NCBI RefSeq assembly: GCF_019312585.1
Contig: NZ_JAHWDP010000001.1
Location: 806,001-870,000, forward strand
Origin: Halomarinibacterium sedimenti
Lineage (GTDB): Bacteria; Bacteroidota; Bacteroidia; Flavobacteriales; Flavobacteriaceae
Length of the DNA: 64,000 nt
Direction: 5' to 3'
The translations under genes and the position numbers were made by a program. Shown in pieces: positions 27,798 through 37,267 of the stretch. Each line of letters opens with the position of its first letter. Within the stretch, counting starts at the first letter, position 1. The notes under the pieces are model-generated. The model was not told where the DNA came from. It did no database searches and worked only from the letters and a program-made list of their open reading frames with translations.

Positions 27798-27970
27798 ATA
27801 CTCAAGCCCCCTTGTAAAAACAAGAGTGCCTCCATAGAGTAGGTATTTGTTCTTTATAAGTTTCAGTATAACATTATTTTAAGAGGTAGGTTAACAACTC
27901 TAACACTTTATCAACTAGTAAATAATAGTTAAGCCATTTTAAGCTGACCTAAAAATATTTAGAAAATGCC

Positions 27971-28942
27971 CTAATTTTGGGTCATATCTTTATCATCTGC
28001 CCAAACTTTATCAAAGCTTATTGCCTTATATGAAGTCTCGTTTAGGTCTTTGTTACAATCCCACCAACCCCATTTGTAAATTCCAATTTTAAGATACATA
28101 GGGTAGTTTTTAATATAGTTTCTACCCTCTTGGCTCAATACTTTTTCACCGTCTTTCCAAACTTCTACAATACCTTTTTTATCACTTTTTGAAATAATTA
28201 TTCGATATTTCCAATCGATCCATTTATTTTTCACCACAGGGCCTAAATCAAAACTCTCTCCCTTTCCATCGTTATTTTTTGTAATGGTAAGTTTAAATCT
28301 ATCTTTAACAATGAGTAACGCAATGGGAGGGTTAATTACTTTCTTTCCTCTACTGTGAAATTGTGTTACAATTTCGCCTGGATTAAGGTTATCTATTTGG
28401 TAGTTTTCATCAATAAGCATTCTTAAGCCAAACCAATGTTCTTTTTTTGCTTTATATAAATCACCTCTATTTCCATAAATAGCAATTTCATTTCTATTCA
28501 TATGAGTTTTATATTCGTACGATCCTGTCCCTAAGGGACTAAGGTTACAATCTACACAGTAAAGATTTTTAGGAGCATTATATTTACTTAACAATAGCGA
28601 ATCTGGAATAACATTATTAATTTCGCTGTCATCACAGGAATATTTTGCATAAAAAAAGGGATCCAATCTTTGTAATTCGAATCTTATAATCTTGTTGTTG
28701 GCGTTAAACGGATCTAACACAATGACAGAGTTTTTAAATTCTTCTTCCTTATCGATTACCCCATTTTCATTAAAGTCAATGGTGCTAACTGCATGTTTTG
28801 TTGACCAAATGCTATTTCTTGCATCATTTTGATATAAGGAATCCAGAGTTTCAAAATCGGGATAGTCAAAGTCTTCAAAAAAATAAGTCTGAGCCAGTGA
28901 TGGAAATGAAATTAATAGAAGAATAAATGTGAGATTTTTCAT
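27971..28942 (-). CDS. secreted polysaccharide lyase (heparin-lyase-like fold) with EF-hand loop
   Basis: A 323-residue protein with a signal peptide (cleavage after about residue 18, SLAQ). The body matches the Polysacc_lyase (PL13/PL20-like) family: HWFGLRMLIDENYQ, GEIVTQFHSRG, NPPIALLIVKDRFKL, WIDWKYRIIIS and YLKIGIYKWGWW in order. An insert at residues 56-67 (DFNENGVIDKEE) is a perfect EF-hand calcium loop. Such lyases cut uronic acid-containing chains by beta-elimination. Here it may trim or recycle the polymer made by the locus, as AlgL does in alginate clusters. It lies between wecC and wzx. Confidence 0.82.
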   Translation of the reverse strand: MKNLTFILLLISFPSLAQTYFFEDFDYPDFETLDSLYQNDARNSIWSTKHAVSTIDFNENGVIDKEEEFKNSVIVLDPFNANNKIIRFELQRLDPFFYAKYSCDDSEINNVIPDSLLLSKYNAPKNLYCVDCNLSPLGTGSYEYKTHMNRNEIAIYGNRGDLYKAKKEHWFGLRMLIDENYQIDNLNPGEIVTQFHSRGKKVINPPIALLIVKDRFKLTITKNNDGKGESFDLGPVVKNKWIDWKYRIIISKSDKKGIVEVWKDGEKVLSQEGRNYIKNYPMYLKIGIYKWGWWDCNKDLNETSYKAISFDKVWADDKDMTQN

Positions 28943-28947
28943 AGATA

Positions 28948-30153
28948 TTAGGTAATTCCTACAAAATCTAATACAGATTTTAATTTGTTAATTTTTAGAT
29001 TTTTAAATCCAGTATGCCCAACTAGATAGATAATAATATCTGCTTGTTTTATAGCTTCTTCACTAGAAATTAAAGGTCTTTCTGCAGTATTTTTTAAATT
29101 GGGCTCTACTTCTAAAGTATGAAAACCTTGAACCTTTAATTGATCTGCAACATACAATGCTGGCGATTCGCGTAAATCATCTATATCTGGTTTAAAAGCT
29201 AGACCCATACAAGCAATTACCGCTTCTCTACCATTATCTAATTTAAATTGAAGCGCTTTATTTTTAACCTTCTCTAAAACCCATTGGGTCTTGAAGTTAT
29301 TTATTTCTCTCGACTTTTTTATAAGCTGTGCTTGCTCAGGAAATTCTGAAACTATAAACCAAGGGTCTACCGCAATACAATGTCCTCCAACCCCTGTGCC
29401 AGGTCTTAATATATTCACCCTAGGATGTTTATTTGCAAGACGAATGAGTTCCCAAACATCTATCCCTGCTGAATCACAAATCATAGAAAGTTCATTGGCA
29501 AAAGCAATTTGGTTGTCGCGGGAAGCATTCTCCACTAATTTTACCATCTCTGCAGTCTTAGCATTGGTAGGATGTAACTCACCTACAACAAAGTGCTTAT
29601 AAAAGTTTATTGCTTTTTGGGTAGAAGCTTCATTTATCCCTCCAATGGCCCTATCATTATGCTTTAGTTCATGTAAAATATTTCCTGGAAGCACCCGTTC
29701 TGGGCAATAAGCAATGTAAATATCATCTCTTAATCCTGGCCTTTCTTTCTCTATTAGGTCCTGAATTTTTTTAGTTGTCCCTACCGGACTTGTAGATTCT
29801 AAAATTATTAAAGAACCCTTTTTTAAAGTTGGAATAATCTTTCTCACTGCAGCGCTAACAAAGCTTAAATCTGGTACGTGATTTTCCTTAAAGGGAGTGG
29901 GAACCGCAATTAAATATACATCCGCCTCTACCGGGCTTATTGAGGCCTTTAAATGGCCTTCTTTTACTACATGATGGACTAATCCGTCAAGGTCGGGCTC
30001 CACAATATGTATTTCCCCTCTATTTATAGTTTCAACAACTTCTTTTCTAATGTCCACGCCTGTTACGCTAAGACCTCTGCTAGCAATTAATGCTGCTGTG
30101 GGGAGTCCTATGTAACCCAAACCCATCATCACTACTTTGGGTTTACTTTCCAT
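28948..30153 (-). CDS. wecC: UDP-N-acetyl-D-mannosamine dehydrogenase
   Basis: A 401-residue enzyme of the UDP-glucose/GDP-mannose dehydrogenase superfamily. It has GLGYIGLPTA near the N-terminus, ESTSPVGTT (about 119-127), AYCPERVLPG and the catalytic Cys259 in GGHCIAVDPWF, the form typical of WecC rather than Ugd. It oxidises UDP-ManNAc to UDP-ManNAcA in two steps. It overlaps wecB by 11 bp, and the GT26 transferase in the locus is its likely consumer. Confidence 0.95.
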   Translation of the reverse strand: MESKPKVVMMGLGYIGLPTAALIASRGLSVTGVDIRKEVVETINRGEIHIVEPDLDGLVHHVVKEGHLKASISPVEADVYLIAVPTPFKENHVPDLSFVSAAVRKIIPTLKKGSLIILESTSPVGTTKKIQDLIEKERPGLRDDIYIAYCPERVLPGNILHELKHNDRAIGGINEASTQKAINFYKHFVVGELHPTNAKTAEMVKLVENASRDNQIAFANELSMICDSAGIDVWELIRLANKHPRVNILRPGTGVGGHCIAVDPWFIVSEFPEQAQLIKKSREINNFKTQWVLEKVKNKALQFKLDNGREAVIACMGLAFKPDIDDLRESPALYVADQLKVQGFHTLEVEPNLKNTAERPLISSEEAIKQADIIIYLVGHTGFKNLKINKLKSVLDFVGIT

Positions 30154-31279
30154 GAGGTAATTCTTTTATAAATTTTACAATTCTTTCAACCGCCTTACCG
30201 TCTCCATATGGATTGTGAAGCTCACTCATCTTATGGTATAATTCTTCATTTTCAAAAAGGGCTTTTGCCTCCGAAACAATTTTCGTTTTATCTGTTCCAA
30301 CCAATTTAACCGTCCCAGCTTTTACTGCCTCTGGTCTTTCAGTAGTTTCTCTCATAACCAATACCGGTTTCCCTAGGCTTGGAGCTTCTTCTTGAACACC
30401 TCCACTATCAGTAATAATTAAATATGATTTATCCATTAACCAAACAAATGCTGGGTAGCCTAATGGTTCGATTAGTTTTATATTAGAAATATTGTTTAAT
30501 AATTTATAAACTGGCTTTTGTACATTGGGATTTAGGTGCACAGGATAAATAATTTGGGCCTCTGGATAAATAATTGCAATCTCCTTTAGAGCATTACATA
30601 TGTCTATAAATCCTTGTCCGTGATTTTCTCTTCTATGCCCAGTAACGAGTATTACCTTATCTGAATTGATACTTTGTTTAAGTATATCAATTTCTGAATC
30701 ATAAAAATCTATGGATGAAACTTTTTTTACACTAAATCTTAAAGCATCAATAACGGTATTCCCAGTTACAATGATATTCTCTTCAACAATATTCTCTTTA
30801 AGCAGATTCTTCTTTGAAGTTGTTGTGGGAGCAAAATGGTAATCTGTGATTCTCCCGGTAATTGATCTATTAATTTCCTCTGGAAAAGGCGCCCACTTAT
30901 TATGAGTTCTTAATCCAGCTTCTACATGACAAACTTTTGCTCCTGAATAAAAAGAAGCAAGGCTTGCTGCCATGGTAGTAGTTGTATCTCCATGTACATA
31001 AACATAATCCGGCTGAAAATCTTCTAAAACGGATTTCATCCCACTCACAATATCTGCTGTTAGGCCGTATAAATCTTGATTAGGTTTCATTAAATCCAAA
31101 TCATAGTCTGGGATAATTTCAAAAAAAGTGAGTACCTGATCTAACATTTCTCTATGTTGGGCAGTTATACAAACTCTTGTAACAAAGTCTTTATCATTCT
31201 CTTGGAACGCCTTTACTAGGGGAGCCATTTTTATAGCCTCTGGACGCGTTCCAAAAACAATAAGATTTTTCTTTTTCAT
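30143..31279 (-). CDS. wecB: UDP-N-acetylglucosamine 2-epimerase (non-hydrolysing)
   Basis: A 378-residue epimerase that makes UDP-ManNAc from UDP-GlcNAc. Conserved segments are FGTRPEAIKMAPLV, HVEAGLRTHNKWAPFPEE, TGHRRENHG and TDSGGVQEEAPSLGKPVLV. Length is normal. It overlaps wecC by 11 bp, so substrate and product enzymes are coupled. The Wzz-like gene ends 36 bp upstream. Confidence 0.96.
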   Translation of the reverse strand: MKKKNLIVFGTRPEAIKMAPLVKAFQENDKDFVTRVCITAQHREMLDQVLTFFEIIPDYDLDLMKPNQDLYGLTADIVSGMKSVLEDFQPDYVYVHGDTTTTMAASLASFYSGAKVCHVEAGLRTHNKWAPFPEEINRSITGRITDYHFAPTTTSKKNLLKENIVEENIIVTGNTVIDALRFSVKKVSSIDFYDSEIDILKQSINSDKVILVTGHRRENHGQGFIDICNALKEIAIIYPEAQIIYPVHLNPNVQKPVYKLLNNISNIKLIEPLGYPAFVWLMDKSYLIITDSGGVQEEAPSLGKPVLVMRETTERPEAVKAGTVKLVGTDKTKIVSEAKALFENEELYHKMSELHNPYGDGKAVERIVKFIKELPHGK

Positions 31280-31315
31280 AGAGTAGTTTCTAGACAGAAT
31301 AAAGCCGAATTTTAA

Positions 31316-32293
31316 TTACTTCGAACTTTCTTGGTCTATTTTTTCAAGTTTTTTAAATAGTGCAACAAGATAAATGGACACTACTAAGAAAAACAAGAAA
31401 ATAATAGGCATTATAATTGTTGTTCTATCTAAAAATGAGGTCTTCTTTTGTAACATAGGCTTGTTAATTAAAGACAAAATACCATCCTTCCCTCGTAATA
31501 AATCGGTTTCAATGATTTGAAGATCTTTAACCAACTTGGTCTTTTCTTGTACTAAAAAATGTTGGTTTACGGGACTTGAAGTATTAATATATACTGTCCC
31601 GGGATTGGTTTGTCCTTCCACCACCGTACCGTATGCTTTTAACATCATATCGATTTCTTCAATACTTTCCTTTGTCTCTGCAACCTCATTTGCTAAGTTT
31701 TTAAGGCCAATTACCTTAATTTCATCAAATTTGGGATTGTTATTAAAATAAGAAAGAATAGTGTTAATTACTTGCGGACTCGCATCGCTAGTAGTTGTTA
31801 GTTTGATTCTATGAAGTCTATATTGTGAAACAAACATCTCAGAAATAAGTAAATCATCTTCATATTTTGATTGATCCAAATAGGTATCCACATTTCTATT
31901 ATTTGGGTCCATTCCATTATTAAGATCTCGAATATCAGGAATGGGCTCAATTTCTATTTTTCTTATTTTAAAGAGATGAGTAAAGTCATCTTTTAATTCA
32001 TTTAGTGCTGTCCCATCTCCTTCATTAATCTTTTTCTTTAATTGATTTACTGCATCATAAACATAATCTGCCGAGTCGAAATTAATTTGAACTAAAAGTT
32101 GAGTTTCTCTTAACTTCTCTTTATTGTTTTGCAGATAAAGCCCTAATAAATAACCTAAAACCAATACTATAATTAAGACATACCAAAATCGAACGAGAAA
32201 TCGGTAAAGGTTTAACAGAAAATTTAGGTATATACTTCTAACTTTATTATAAAGGAACAATAAATCTATTTCCTCTGGATGATTATTATTCAT
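31316..32293 (-). CDS. Wzz-like chain-length determinant
   Basis: A 325-residue protein with two membrane helices (about residues 36-54 and 295-315) bracketing a large periplasmic, helix-rich domain, as in polysaccharide co-polymerases. The N-terminal cytoplasmic part is short (PEEIDLLFLYNKVRS), and there is no C-terminal tyrosine kinase, so it resembles Wzz rather than Wzc. It should set the modal length of the polymer. The gene lies between rfbD and wecB. Sequence is divergent, so I leave the symbol blank. Confidence 0.8.
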   Translation of the reverse strand: MNNNHPEEIDLLFLYNKVRSIYLNFLLNLYRFLVRFWYVLIIVLVLGYLLGLYLQNNKEKLRETQLLVQINFDSADYVYDAVNQLKKKINEGDGTALNELKDDFTHLFKIRKIEIEPIPDIRDLNNGMDPNNRNVDTYLDQSKYEDDLLISEMFVSQYRLHRIKLTTTSDASPQVINTILSYFNNNPKFDEIKVIGLKNLANEVAETKESIEEIDMMLKAYGTVVEGQTNPGTVYINTSSPVNQHFLVQEKTKLVKDLQIIETDLLRGKDGILSLINKPMLQKKTSFLDRTTIIMPIIFLFFLVVSIYLVALFKKLEKIDQESSK

Positions 32294-32300
32294 AACATTA

Positions 32301-33161
32301 TTAATTTTTATAAAGGGTTTTTATTGTTTTTTTTAAGCTTCTTTGCCACATTAACGGTTCGATTAACAAAACCTCTCTTATTTTACTTGTTTCAAGAATA
32401 CTATACGCTGGACGCTTTGCAAAAGTAGGATAATAGTCCGTTTCTACAACATTTACTTTATTTGAAAGTCCTGAAAACTCTATTATAGATTTTGCAAAAT
32501 CATACCATGTTGCCTCCCCATCATTACTAAAATGATATATCCCGTAGTCTTTAATGTCTAAATGTATCAATTTTAATAAAATATCTGCTAAATCATTAGC
32601 ATTGGTAGGACTTCCTGTTTGTTCAGTTGTTATGGTCAACGTTTCTTTTTCTTTAGAAAACTTCAAAATAGAATTTAGAAAATTATGCCCGTATTGAGAA
32701 TACAACCAAGACGTTCTAATAATGAAATACTTATCGCAAATCTCCTGAATATACTCCTCTCCCTTTAATTTTGATGCTCCATAGACATTAATTGGGTTTG
32801 TCTCATCTGTTTCTTGATATGGTGTTTGCTTGTTTCCGTCAAAGACATAATCCGTAGATATATGAAGCAAGGTAACATTACTCTCTTTACAAGCAATACT
32901 CAAGTTTTTAACTCCTTCTGCATTCACTAAAAAAGCTTGCTCTTCATCGCTTTCAGCCTTATCGACTTGGGTATAGGCAGCAGCATTGATACAAAAATCA
33001 AAGGTATTCTCTTCAAAGAACGTTGTTACAGCTTTGGGAGTTGTAATATCTAAAATCTCCTTATCTACAAAGCTAAAATCAATATCTGGGTAATTCTTTG
33101 ATGCCGCTTTTAAACAACATCCCAATTGACCTTTTGCTCCAGTAATAAGCACTTTTTTCAT
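32301..33161 (-). CDS. rfbD: dTDP-4-dehydrorhamnose reductase
   Basis: A 286-residue SDR enzyme for the last step of dTDP-L-rhamnose synthesis. It starts VLITGAKGQLGCCL (nucleotide binding), has STDYVFDGNKQTPYQE, and the catalytic Tyr/Lys pair in YGASKLKGE. It overlaps rfbC by 4 bp. The gene order on the minus strand is rfbB-rfbA-rfbC-rfbD, a complete rhamnose set at the head of the polysaccharide operon. Confidence 0.96.
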   Translation of the reverse strand: MKKVLITGAKGQLGCCLKAASKNYPDIDFSFVDKEILDITTPKAVTTFFEENTFDFCINAAAYTQVDKAESDEEQAFLVNAEGVKNLSIACKESNVTLLHISTDYVFDGNKQTPYQETDETNPINVYGASKLKGEEYIQEICDKYFIIRTSWLYSQYGHNFLNSILKFSKEKETLTITTEQTGSPTNANDLADILLKLIHLDIKDYGIYHFSNDGEATWYDFAKSIIEFSGLSNKVNVVETDYYPTFAKRPAYSILETSKIREVLLIEPLMWQRSLKKTIKTLYKN

Positions 33162-33703
33162 TGAGTCACCTCCTTAAATGTGGGAAGTTCCAAGTCTTTT
33201 TCTGAAACTATTAAATCCTCTTGGGGAAGATGCCAATCGATGTTTAAGGTTGCGTCATTATAAATAATCCCGCTTTCTGAAGCTTTGTCGTAAAAATTAT
33301 CGCATTTGTAACAAAAAACAGAATCTTTTGAAAGTGTTACAAACCCATGGGCAAAGCCTCTTGGAACAAAAAGTTGAAAGGCGTTTTCGCCTGAAAGTTC
33401 GAGCGAAAATTGTCTTCCAAAAGAAGGAGAATCCTTTCTTAAATCTACTACAATGTCAAGTACTCTGCCTTGAGCTACTCTCACCAGCTTGGCTTGTGCC
33501 ATAATTCCTGTCTGGAAATGAAGTCCTCTTAAGACCCCATATTTTGAAATTGACTGATTGTCCTGTACAAAATTCAAAGAAAGAGCTGTAGCCTTTTCAA
33601 ACTGCTTTTGATTGTAGGTTTCTGAAAAAACACCCCGTTTATCTTCAAAAACGCTTGGCTTTATATAAAAACAGTCCTTTAATGGGCTCTGAATGATTTC
33701 CAC
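33158..33703 (-). CDS. rfbC: dTDP-4-dehydrorhamnose 3,5-epimerase
   Basis: A 181-residue cupin enzyme of standard length. The motifs GVLRGLHFQTG (catalytic His), LVRVAQGRVLDIVVDLRKDSP and FVPRGFAHGFVTLS are typical of RfbC. It epimerises C3 and C5 of the 4-keto sugar between RfbB and RfbD. It lies 1 bp after rfbA and overlaps rfbD by 4 bp. Confidence 0.97.
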   Translation of the reverse strand: MEIIQSPLKDCFYIKPSVFEDKRGVFSETYNQKQFEKATALSLNFVQDNQSISKYGVLRGLHFQTGIMAQAKLVRVAQGRVLDIVVDLRKDSPSFGRQFSLELSGENAFQLFVPRGFAHGFVTLSKDSVFCYKCDNFYDKASESGIIYNDATLNIDWHLPQEDLIVSEKDLELPTFKEVTQ

Positions 33704-33704
33704 C

Positions 33705-34562
33705 TTAATCTAGTTTCATTAAATGTTTCCCGTAGCCACTTTTTAAAAGGGGTTCGGCTAATTTTACTAATTGTTCTTTTGAAATATATCCCATCTCGTA
33801 AGCAGCTTCTTCAATGGCACCAATCTTTAACCCTTGCCGCTCTTCAATCACTTCAACAAACTGGGAGGCTTGCATAAGCGATGCAAAAGTCCCTGTGTCT
33901 AACCAAGCGGTTCCTTTATCAAGTTTACTTACACTAAGTTTTCCTTGTTTTAAATACACATTATTTACATCGGTAATTTCAAGTTCACCACGTGCACTTG
34001 GCTGTATGTTTTCAGCAATGTTTACTACGTTATTGTCATAAAAATAAATACCTGGAACTGCATAATTACTTTTTGGGTTTTCTGGTTTTTCTTCAATAGA
34101 AAGTGCTTTTCCATGTTTGTCAAATTCCACAACGCCATAACGTTCTGGGTCGTGCACATGGTAGGCATAAATAATTCCTCCATCAGGGTCATTATTGGCT
34201 TGCAATAATTCCTTTAATCCCGATCCATAAAAAATGTTATCTCCTAGAATTAAAGCAACCTTATCTTTACCAATGAAGTCTTTTCCAATTATAAATGCTT
34301 CAGCAAGTCCATTGGGATTTTCTTGCACAGCATATTGGAAATCACAACCGTATTTTTTGCCATCGCCCAACAGTTTTCTGAAAAGAGGAAGATCTTCTGG
34401 AGTAGAAATAATCAAAATTTCCCGAATTCCAGAATACATTAACGTGGATAGTGGATAATAAATCATGGGTTTATCATACACTGGCATTAACTGTTTACTT
34501 ACCGCCAATGTTAATGGATGAAGCCTAGTCCCAGAGCCACCTGCTAGTATTATTCCCTTCAT
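33705..34562 (-). CDS. rfbA: glucose-1-phosphate thymidylyltransferase
   Basis: A 285-residue nucleotidyltransferase that makes dTDP-glucose. The signature [18 protein letters not shown] at the N-terminus, [16 protein letters not shown] and [10 protein letters not shown], and [13 protein letters not shown] (sugar and base recognition) are all present. It overlaps rfbB by 4 bp. This enzyme commits glucose-1-phosphate to the rhamnose branch. Confidence 0.98.
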   Translation of the reverse strand: MKGIILAGGSGTRLHPLTLAVSKQLMPVYDKPMIYYPLSTLMYSGIREILIISTPEDLPLFRKLLGDGKKYGCDFQYAVQENPNGLAEAFIIGKDFIGKDKVALILGDNIFYGSGLKELLQANNDPDGGIIYAYHVHDPERYGVVEFDKHGKALSIEEKPENPKSNYAVPGIYFYDNNVVNIAENIQPSARGELEITDVNNVYLKQGKLSVSKLDKGTAWLDTGTFASLMQASQFVEVIEERQGLKIGAIEEAAYEMGYISKEQLVKLAEPLLKSGYGKHLMKLD

Positions 34563-35575
34563 AATCTATTGGTGTTGTGCAAATACCATAGTATGGTTTT
34601 TTTAATTCCTGTTTCAAATGTTTCTTCAGCTTTCCAACCCAATTCATTTTCAATTTTGGAAGCATCAATCGCATATCGAAAATCATGTCCTGGACGATCG
34701 GTAACAAAAGAAATTTGTTTTTTATACGAAACTTCTTTTGGTTTTAATTCGTCCAAAAGTTCACAAATAGTATTTGCAATATATAAGTTTTTTCTTTCGT
34801 TACGCCCACCAATATTGTAGGTTTCACCCAAGGCACCTTGGTCCAAGGCTAATTTAATTCCTACACAATGGTCTTTTACATATAGCCAATCCCTCACGTT
34901 TTGACCATCACCATAAATAGGAATAGGTTCTCCTGAAAGTCCTTTACGAATGATCGTGGGAATTAATTTCTCCTTATGCTGATTGGGCCCATAATTATTT
35001 GAACAATTTGTAGTCACAACAGGCATTCCGTAGGTGTGAAAATAGCTTCTCACAATAAAATCTGAAGAAGCTTTTGAAGCGCTATACGGGCTATTAGGCG
35101 CATATGAAGTCTCTTCAGTAAACAATCCTGTTTCACCCAAAGTTCCGTAAACCTCATCGGTGGAAACATGAAGAAATCTCGCAGTATTATAGTCAGCTTT
35201 TAACTGGTTTGCTCCATCCATCCACAATTTATAAGCTGCTTGCAATAACTGAAACGTCCCTACAATATTAGTTTCTATAAATGCCGAAGGACCCGTTATG
35301 GAATTATCTACATGAGATTCTGCCGCAAAATGAACGACTTCTTGAAATTGGTATTTGCTAAAAAGTGATTCCAGTAGATGCGAATCGCATATATCACCCT
35401 TTACAAAATGATAATTTGGATGATTATTAAAAGCTTCTAAATTTCTAAGATCCCCTGCATAGGTAAGTTTGTCAAGTACCACGACGTTGTCATCAAAATT
35501 TTCCAAAACGTAACCCACATAGTTAGATCCTATAAAGCCTGCCCCTCCTGTTACTAATACTGTTTTCTTTGCCAA
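34559..35575 (-). CDS. rfbB: dTDP-glucose 4,6-dehydratase
   Basis: A 338-residue extended SDR enzyme. [14 protein letters not shown] binds [15 protein letters not shown] carries the catalytic Thr-Asp-Glu, and YSASKASSD has the Tyr/Lys pair. It makes dTDP-4-keto-6-deoxyglucose. It is the first polysaccharide gene after DUF6909, whose stop is 6 bp upstream, so the locus may be read through from that gene. Confidence 0.98.
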   Translation of the reverse strand: MAKKTVLVTGGAGFIGSNYVGYVLENFDDNVVVLDKLTYAGDLRNLEAFNNHPNYHFVKGDICDSHLLESLFSKYQFQEVVHFAAESHVDNSITGPSAFIETNIVGTFQLLQAAYKLWMDGANQLKADYNTARFLHVSTDEVYGTLGETGLFTEETSYAPNSPYSASKASSDFIVRSYFHTYGMPVVTTNCSNNYGPNQHKEKLIPTIIRKGLSGEPIPIYGDGQNVRDWLYVKDHCVGIKLALDQGALGETYNIGGRNERKNLYIANTICELLDELKPKEVSYKKQISFVTDRPGHDFRYAIDASKIENELGWKAEETFETGIKKTILWYLHNTNRL

Positions 35576-35581
35576 ATCGTA

Positions 35582-37243
35582 CTATTTAAGTATTTGTTCT
35601 AAAATTTTCTCCGTAATTAAATAGGTTGGGCGTACACCCGTGGTGCCTAGGCCTCCTGAGGCCAAGGTACTTCCAGTTTCAAGAGGGTTATCCGATGCGT
35701 AATATGCATACCGCACCTCAACTTTAGGGCTAATGCTTCGTCTTATTTTTGATGCAGACTGGATGGCTTTTTGGTAATGTGCTCCTTCCATTTCCAGACC
35801 AATTACGTTCCATGATGAATTATAAAAGAAGGTAAGAATGTCCTTATTTTGCAGTGACGTTCCCAACACTGTAATCATCGCACCAGAACATACTTTTACA
35901 TTATTCCCAAAATGATTTTTCTTTAGTTTATTTTTAAAGGGATAATTGTCTGCTGTTCCTTCAAAAATATGTGAAGAAGGGATCATAATATCACCTTTTC
36001 CACCTTCCAAAATTCCAGCCTTCCCCATGATAGAAATAGATGCCACATTTAAATATTCCTTTTTCCCGTTATGCTGAAATGGTTTCAGAAGTTCATCCAT
36101 GGTTTCATATGCCTGTTCCCCAAAAGCATAATCCATGACCAATAACACAGGTTTTTCAGGTGAACTGAGATTTAATTTTAAAATCTTATCAGTGTCAAAA
36201 AGCTGTACATCTATGTTAGTGCCACTTTCATCTGGTAAATAAATCATTCCATTTTGAAGCGCTTTTTTAGTCACTTTTTCTCTCAATTTTCCGTTATCAG
36301 CCTTACTCAATTCCTCAAACAATTGTAGTGTGGTTTTACCTTTTTTCTCTGTTGTTAAGGCTTCTTCAGCAAAAAGACTATTCATGACACTGTGCATATT
36401 AGCGCTAATAATATGAAGCGGACGTTCTAACAATCCTTTATTGAAAAGTTCTTTTTTAATTCTAAACGCCCATCGTTCGCCGTGAATATGATGCCCTAAA
36501 CGCTCTCTTAAAACTGGGCTGAAAGTAATGAGTCTTTTCTTATCTGTAAGTGTTTCGGATATTGCCCCTATTCCTAGATAATAGATAATTTTTAGAAATC
36601 TGTGTTCGTCCTCTTTACAGGCAAATAAGGAATACACTTCATTTACTTCTTCAAAGGTTCTCCCTAAAAAATTGGCTGTATGAGTTAAGGCTATTTCCTT
36701 ATCCTTTTGAGTGAGTGTTTTTTTGTTTAAAACAGCGTCTTCAAGCTTTTCCCAATCTCGGATCAATTCTCCATCATCATTAATGAGGACTTGCTTCATG
36801 ATTTTATGAGATTCAATATAGAGAAAGGTAAGATGGGTTAGGATGTCATAAATTTCACTTCTCCCTCGGGTAATTTCAATATTCATTTGCTCCTCGTCTA
36901 TACGATAGCAATTTCGTCTTCTTTTGGCTGGAATAATAGGAGTGAAATGTGACTTTTTATAGCCTTCGTCGCTAGTTAAATTTATAAACGTACATTCTTC
37001 AATCCCATAGGGAAGCCTGTCCATGACATAAAGCAGTCCCTGTAATTCTATTTTCTCTTCGGCTATTGAGCCATAAATCTCTGGACGTAATATAAGAAGC
37101 GCCTCACGAAGCGTTTCTCCACTAATTCCCATAGGTTTATAAAAACCTCTGTTAAATAAGTGACGCATCGTTATATACAGCCTTTCTATAGCGCTTGAGC
37201 TTTCTTGGGCTCGAGTTCGTTTATGTGAAATTTGCGGATTCAT
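35582..37243 (-). CDS. DUF6909-type protein with nucleosidase-like C-terminal domain
   Basis: A 553-residue protein of a Bacteroidota family I know as DUF6909, with no assigned role. The N-terminal half (about 1-330) is helical and charged. The C-terminal part has, in order, GKAG (407-410), GDIMIP (417-422), EGTADNYP (428-435), LEMEGA (483-488) and SDNP (518-521 region). This order mirrors the purine nucleoside phosphorylase/AMP nucleosidase fold (GDxxIP, GTxxxY, xMExA, SDxP). I infer a nucleosidase or phosphorylase-like activity. It lies 24 bp after the GH3 gene and has a TATCTTTG element (37252-37259). Confidence 0.7.
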   Translation of the reverse strand: MNPQISHKRTRAQESSSAIERLYITMRHLFNRGFYKPMGISGETLREALLILRPEIYGSIAEEKIELQGLLYVMDRLPYGIEECTFINLTSDEGYKKSHFTPIIPAKRRRNCYRIDEEQMNIEITRGRSEIYDILTHLTFLYIESHKIMKQVLINDDGELIRDWEKLEDAVLNKKTLTQKDKEIALTHTANFLGRTFEEVNEVYSLFACKEDEHRFLKIIYYLGIGAISETLTDKKRLITFSPVLRERLGHHIHGERWAFRIKKELFNKGLLERPLHIISANMHSVMNSLFAEEALTTEKKGKTTLQLFEELSKADNGKLREKVTKKALQNGMIYLPDESGTNIDVQLFDTDKILKLNLSSPEKPVLLVMDYAFGEQAYETMDELLKPFQHNGKKEYLNVASISIMGKAGILEGGKGDIMIPSSHIFEGTADNYPFKNKLKKNHFGNNVKVCSGAMITVLGTSLQNKDILTFFYNSSWNVIGLEMEGAHYQKAIQSASKIRRSISPKVEVRYAYYASDNPLETGSTLASGGLGTTGVRPTYLITEKILEQILK

Positions 37244-37251
37244 TTTCTTGG

Positions 37252-37259
37252 CAAAGATA
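37252..37259 (-). promoter_or_regulatory. -7 element TATCTTTG for DUF6909 gene
   Basis: On the minus strand TATCTTTG is a full TAnnTTTG match, 8 bases before the ATG of the DUF6909 gene. It may also drive the rfb operon, which follows with a 6-bp gap. Confidence 0.5.
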
Positions 37260-37267
37260 CTATTATT

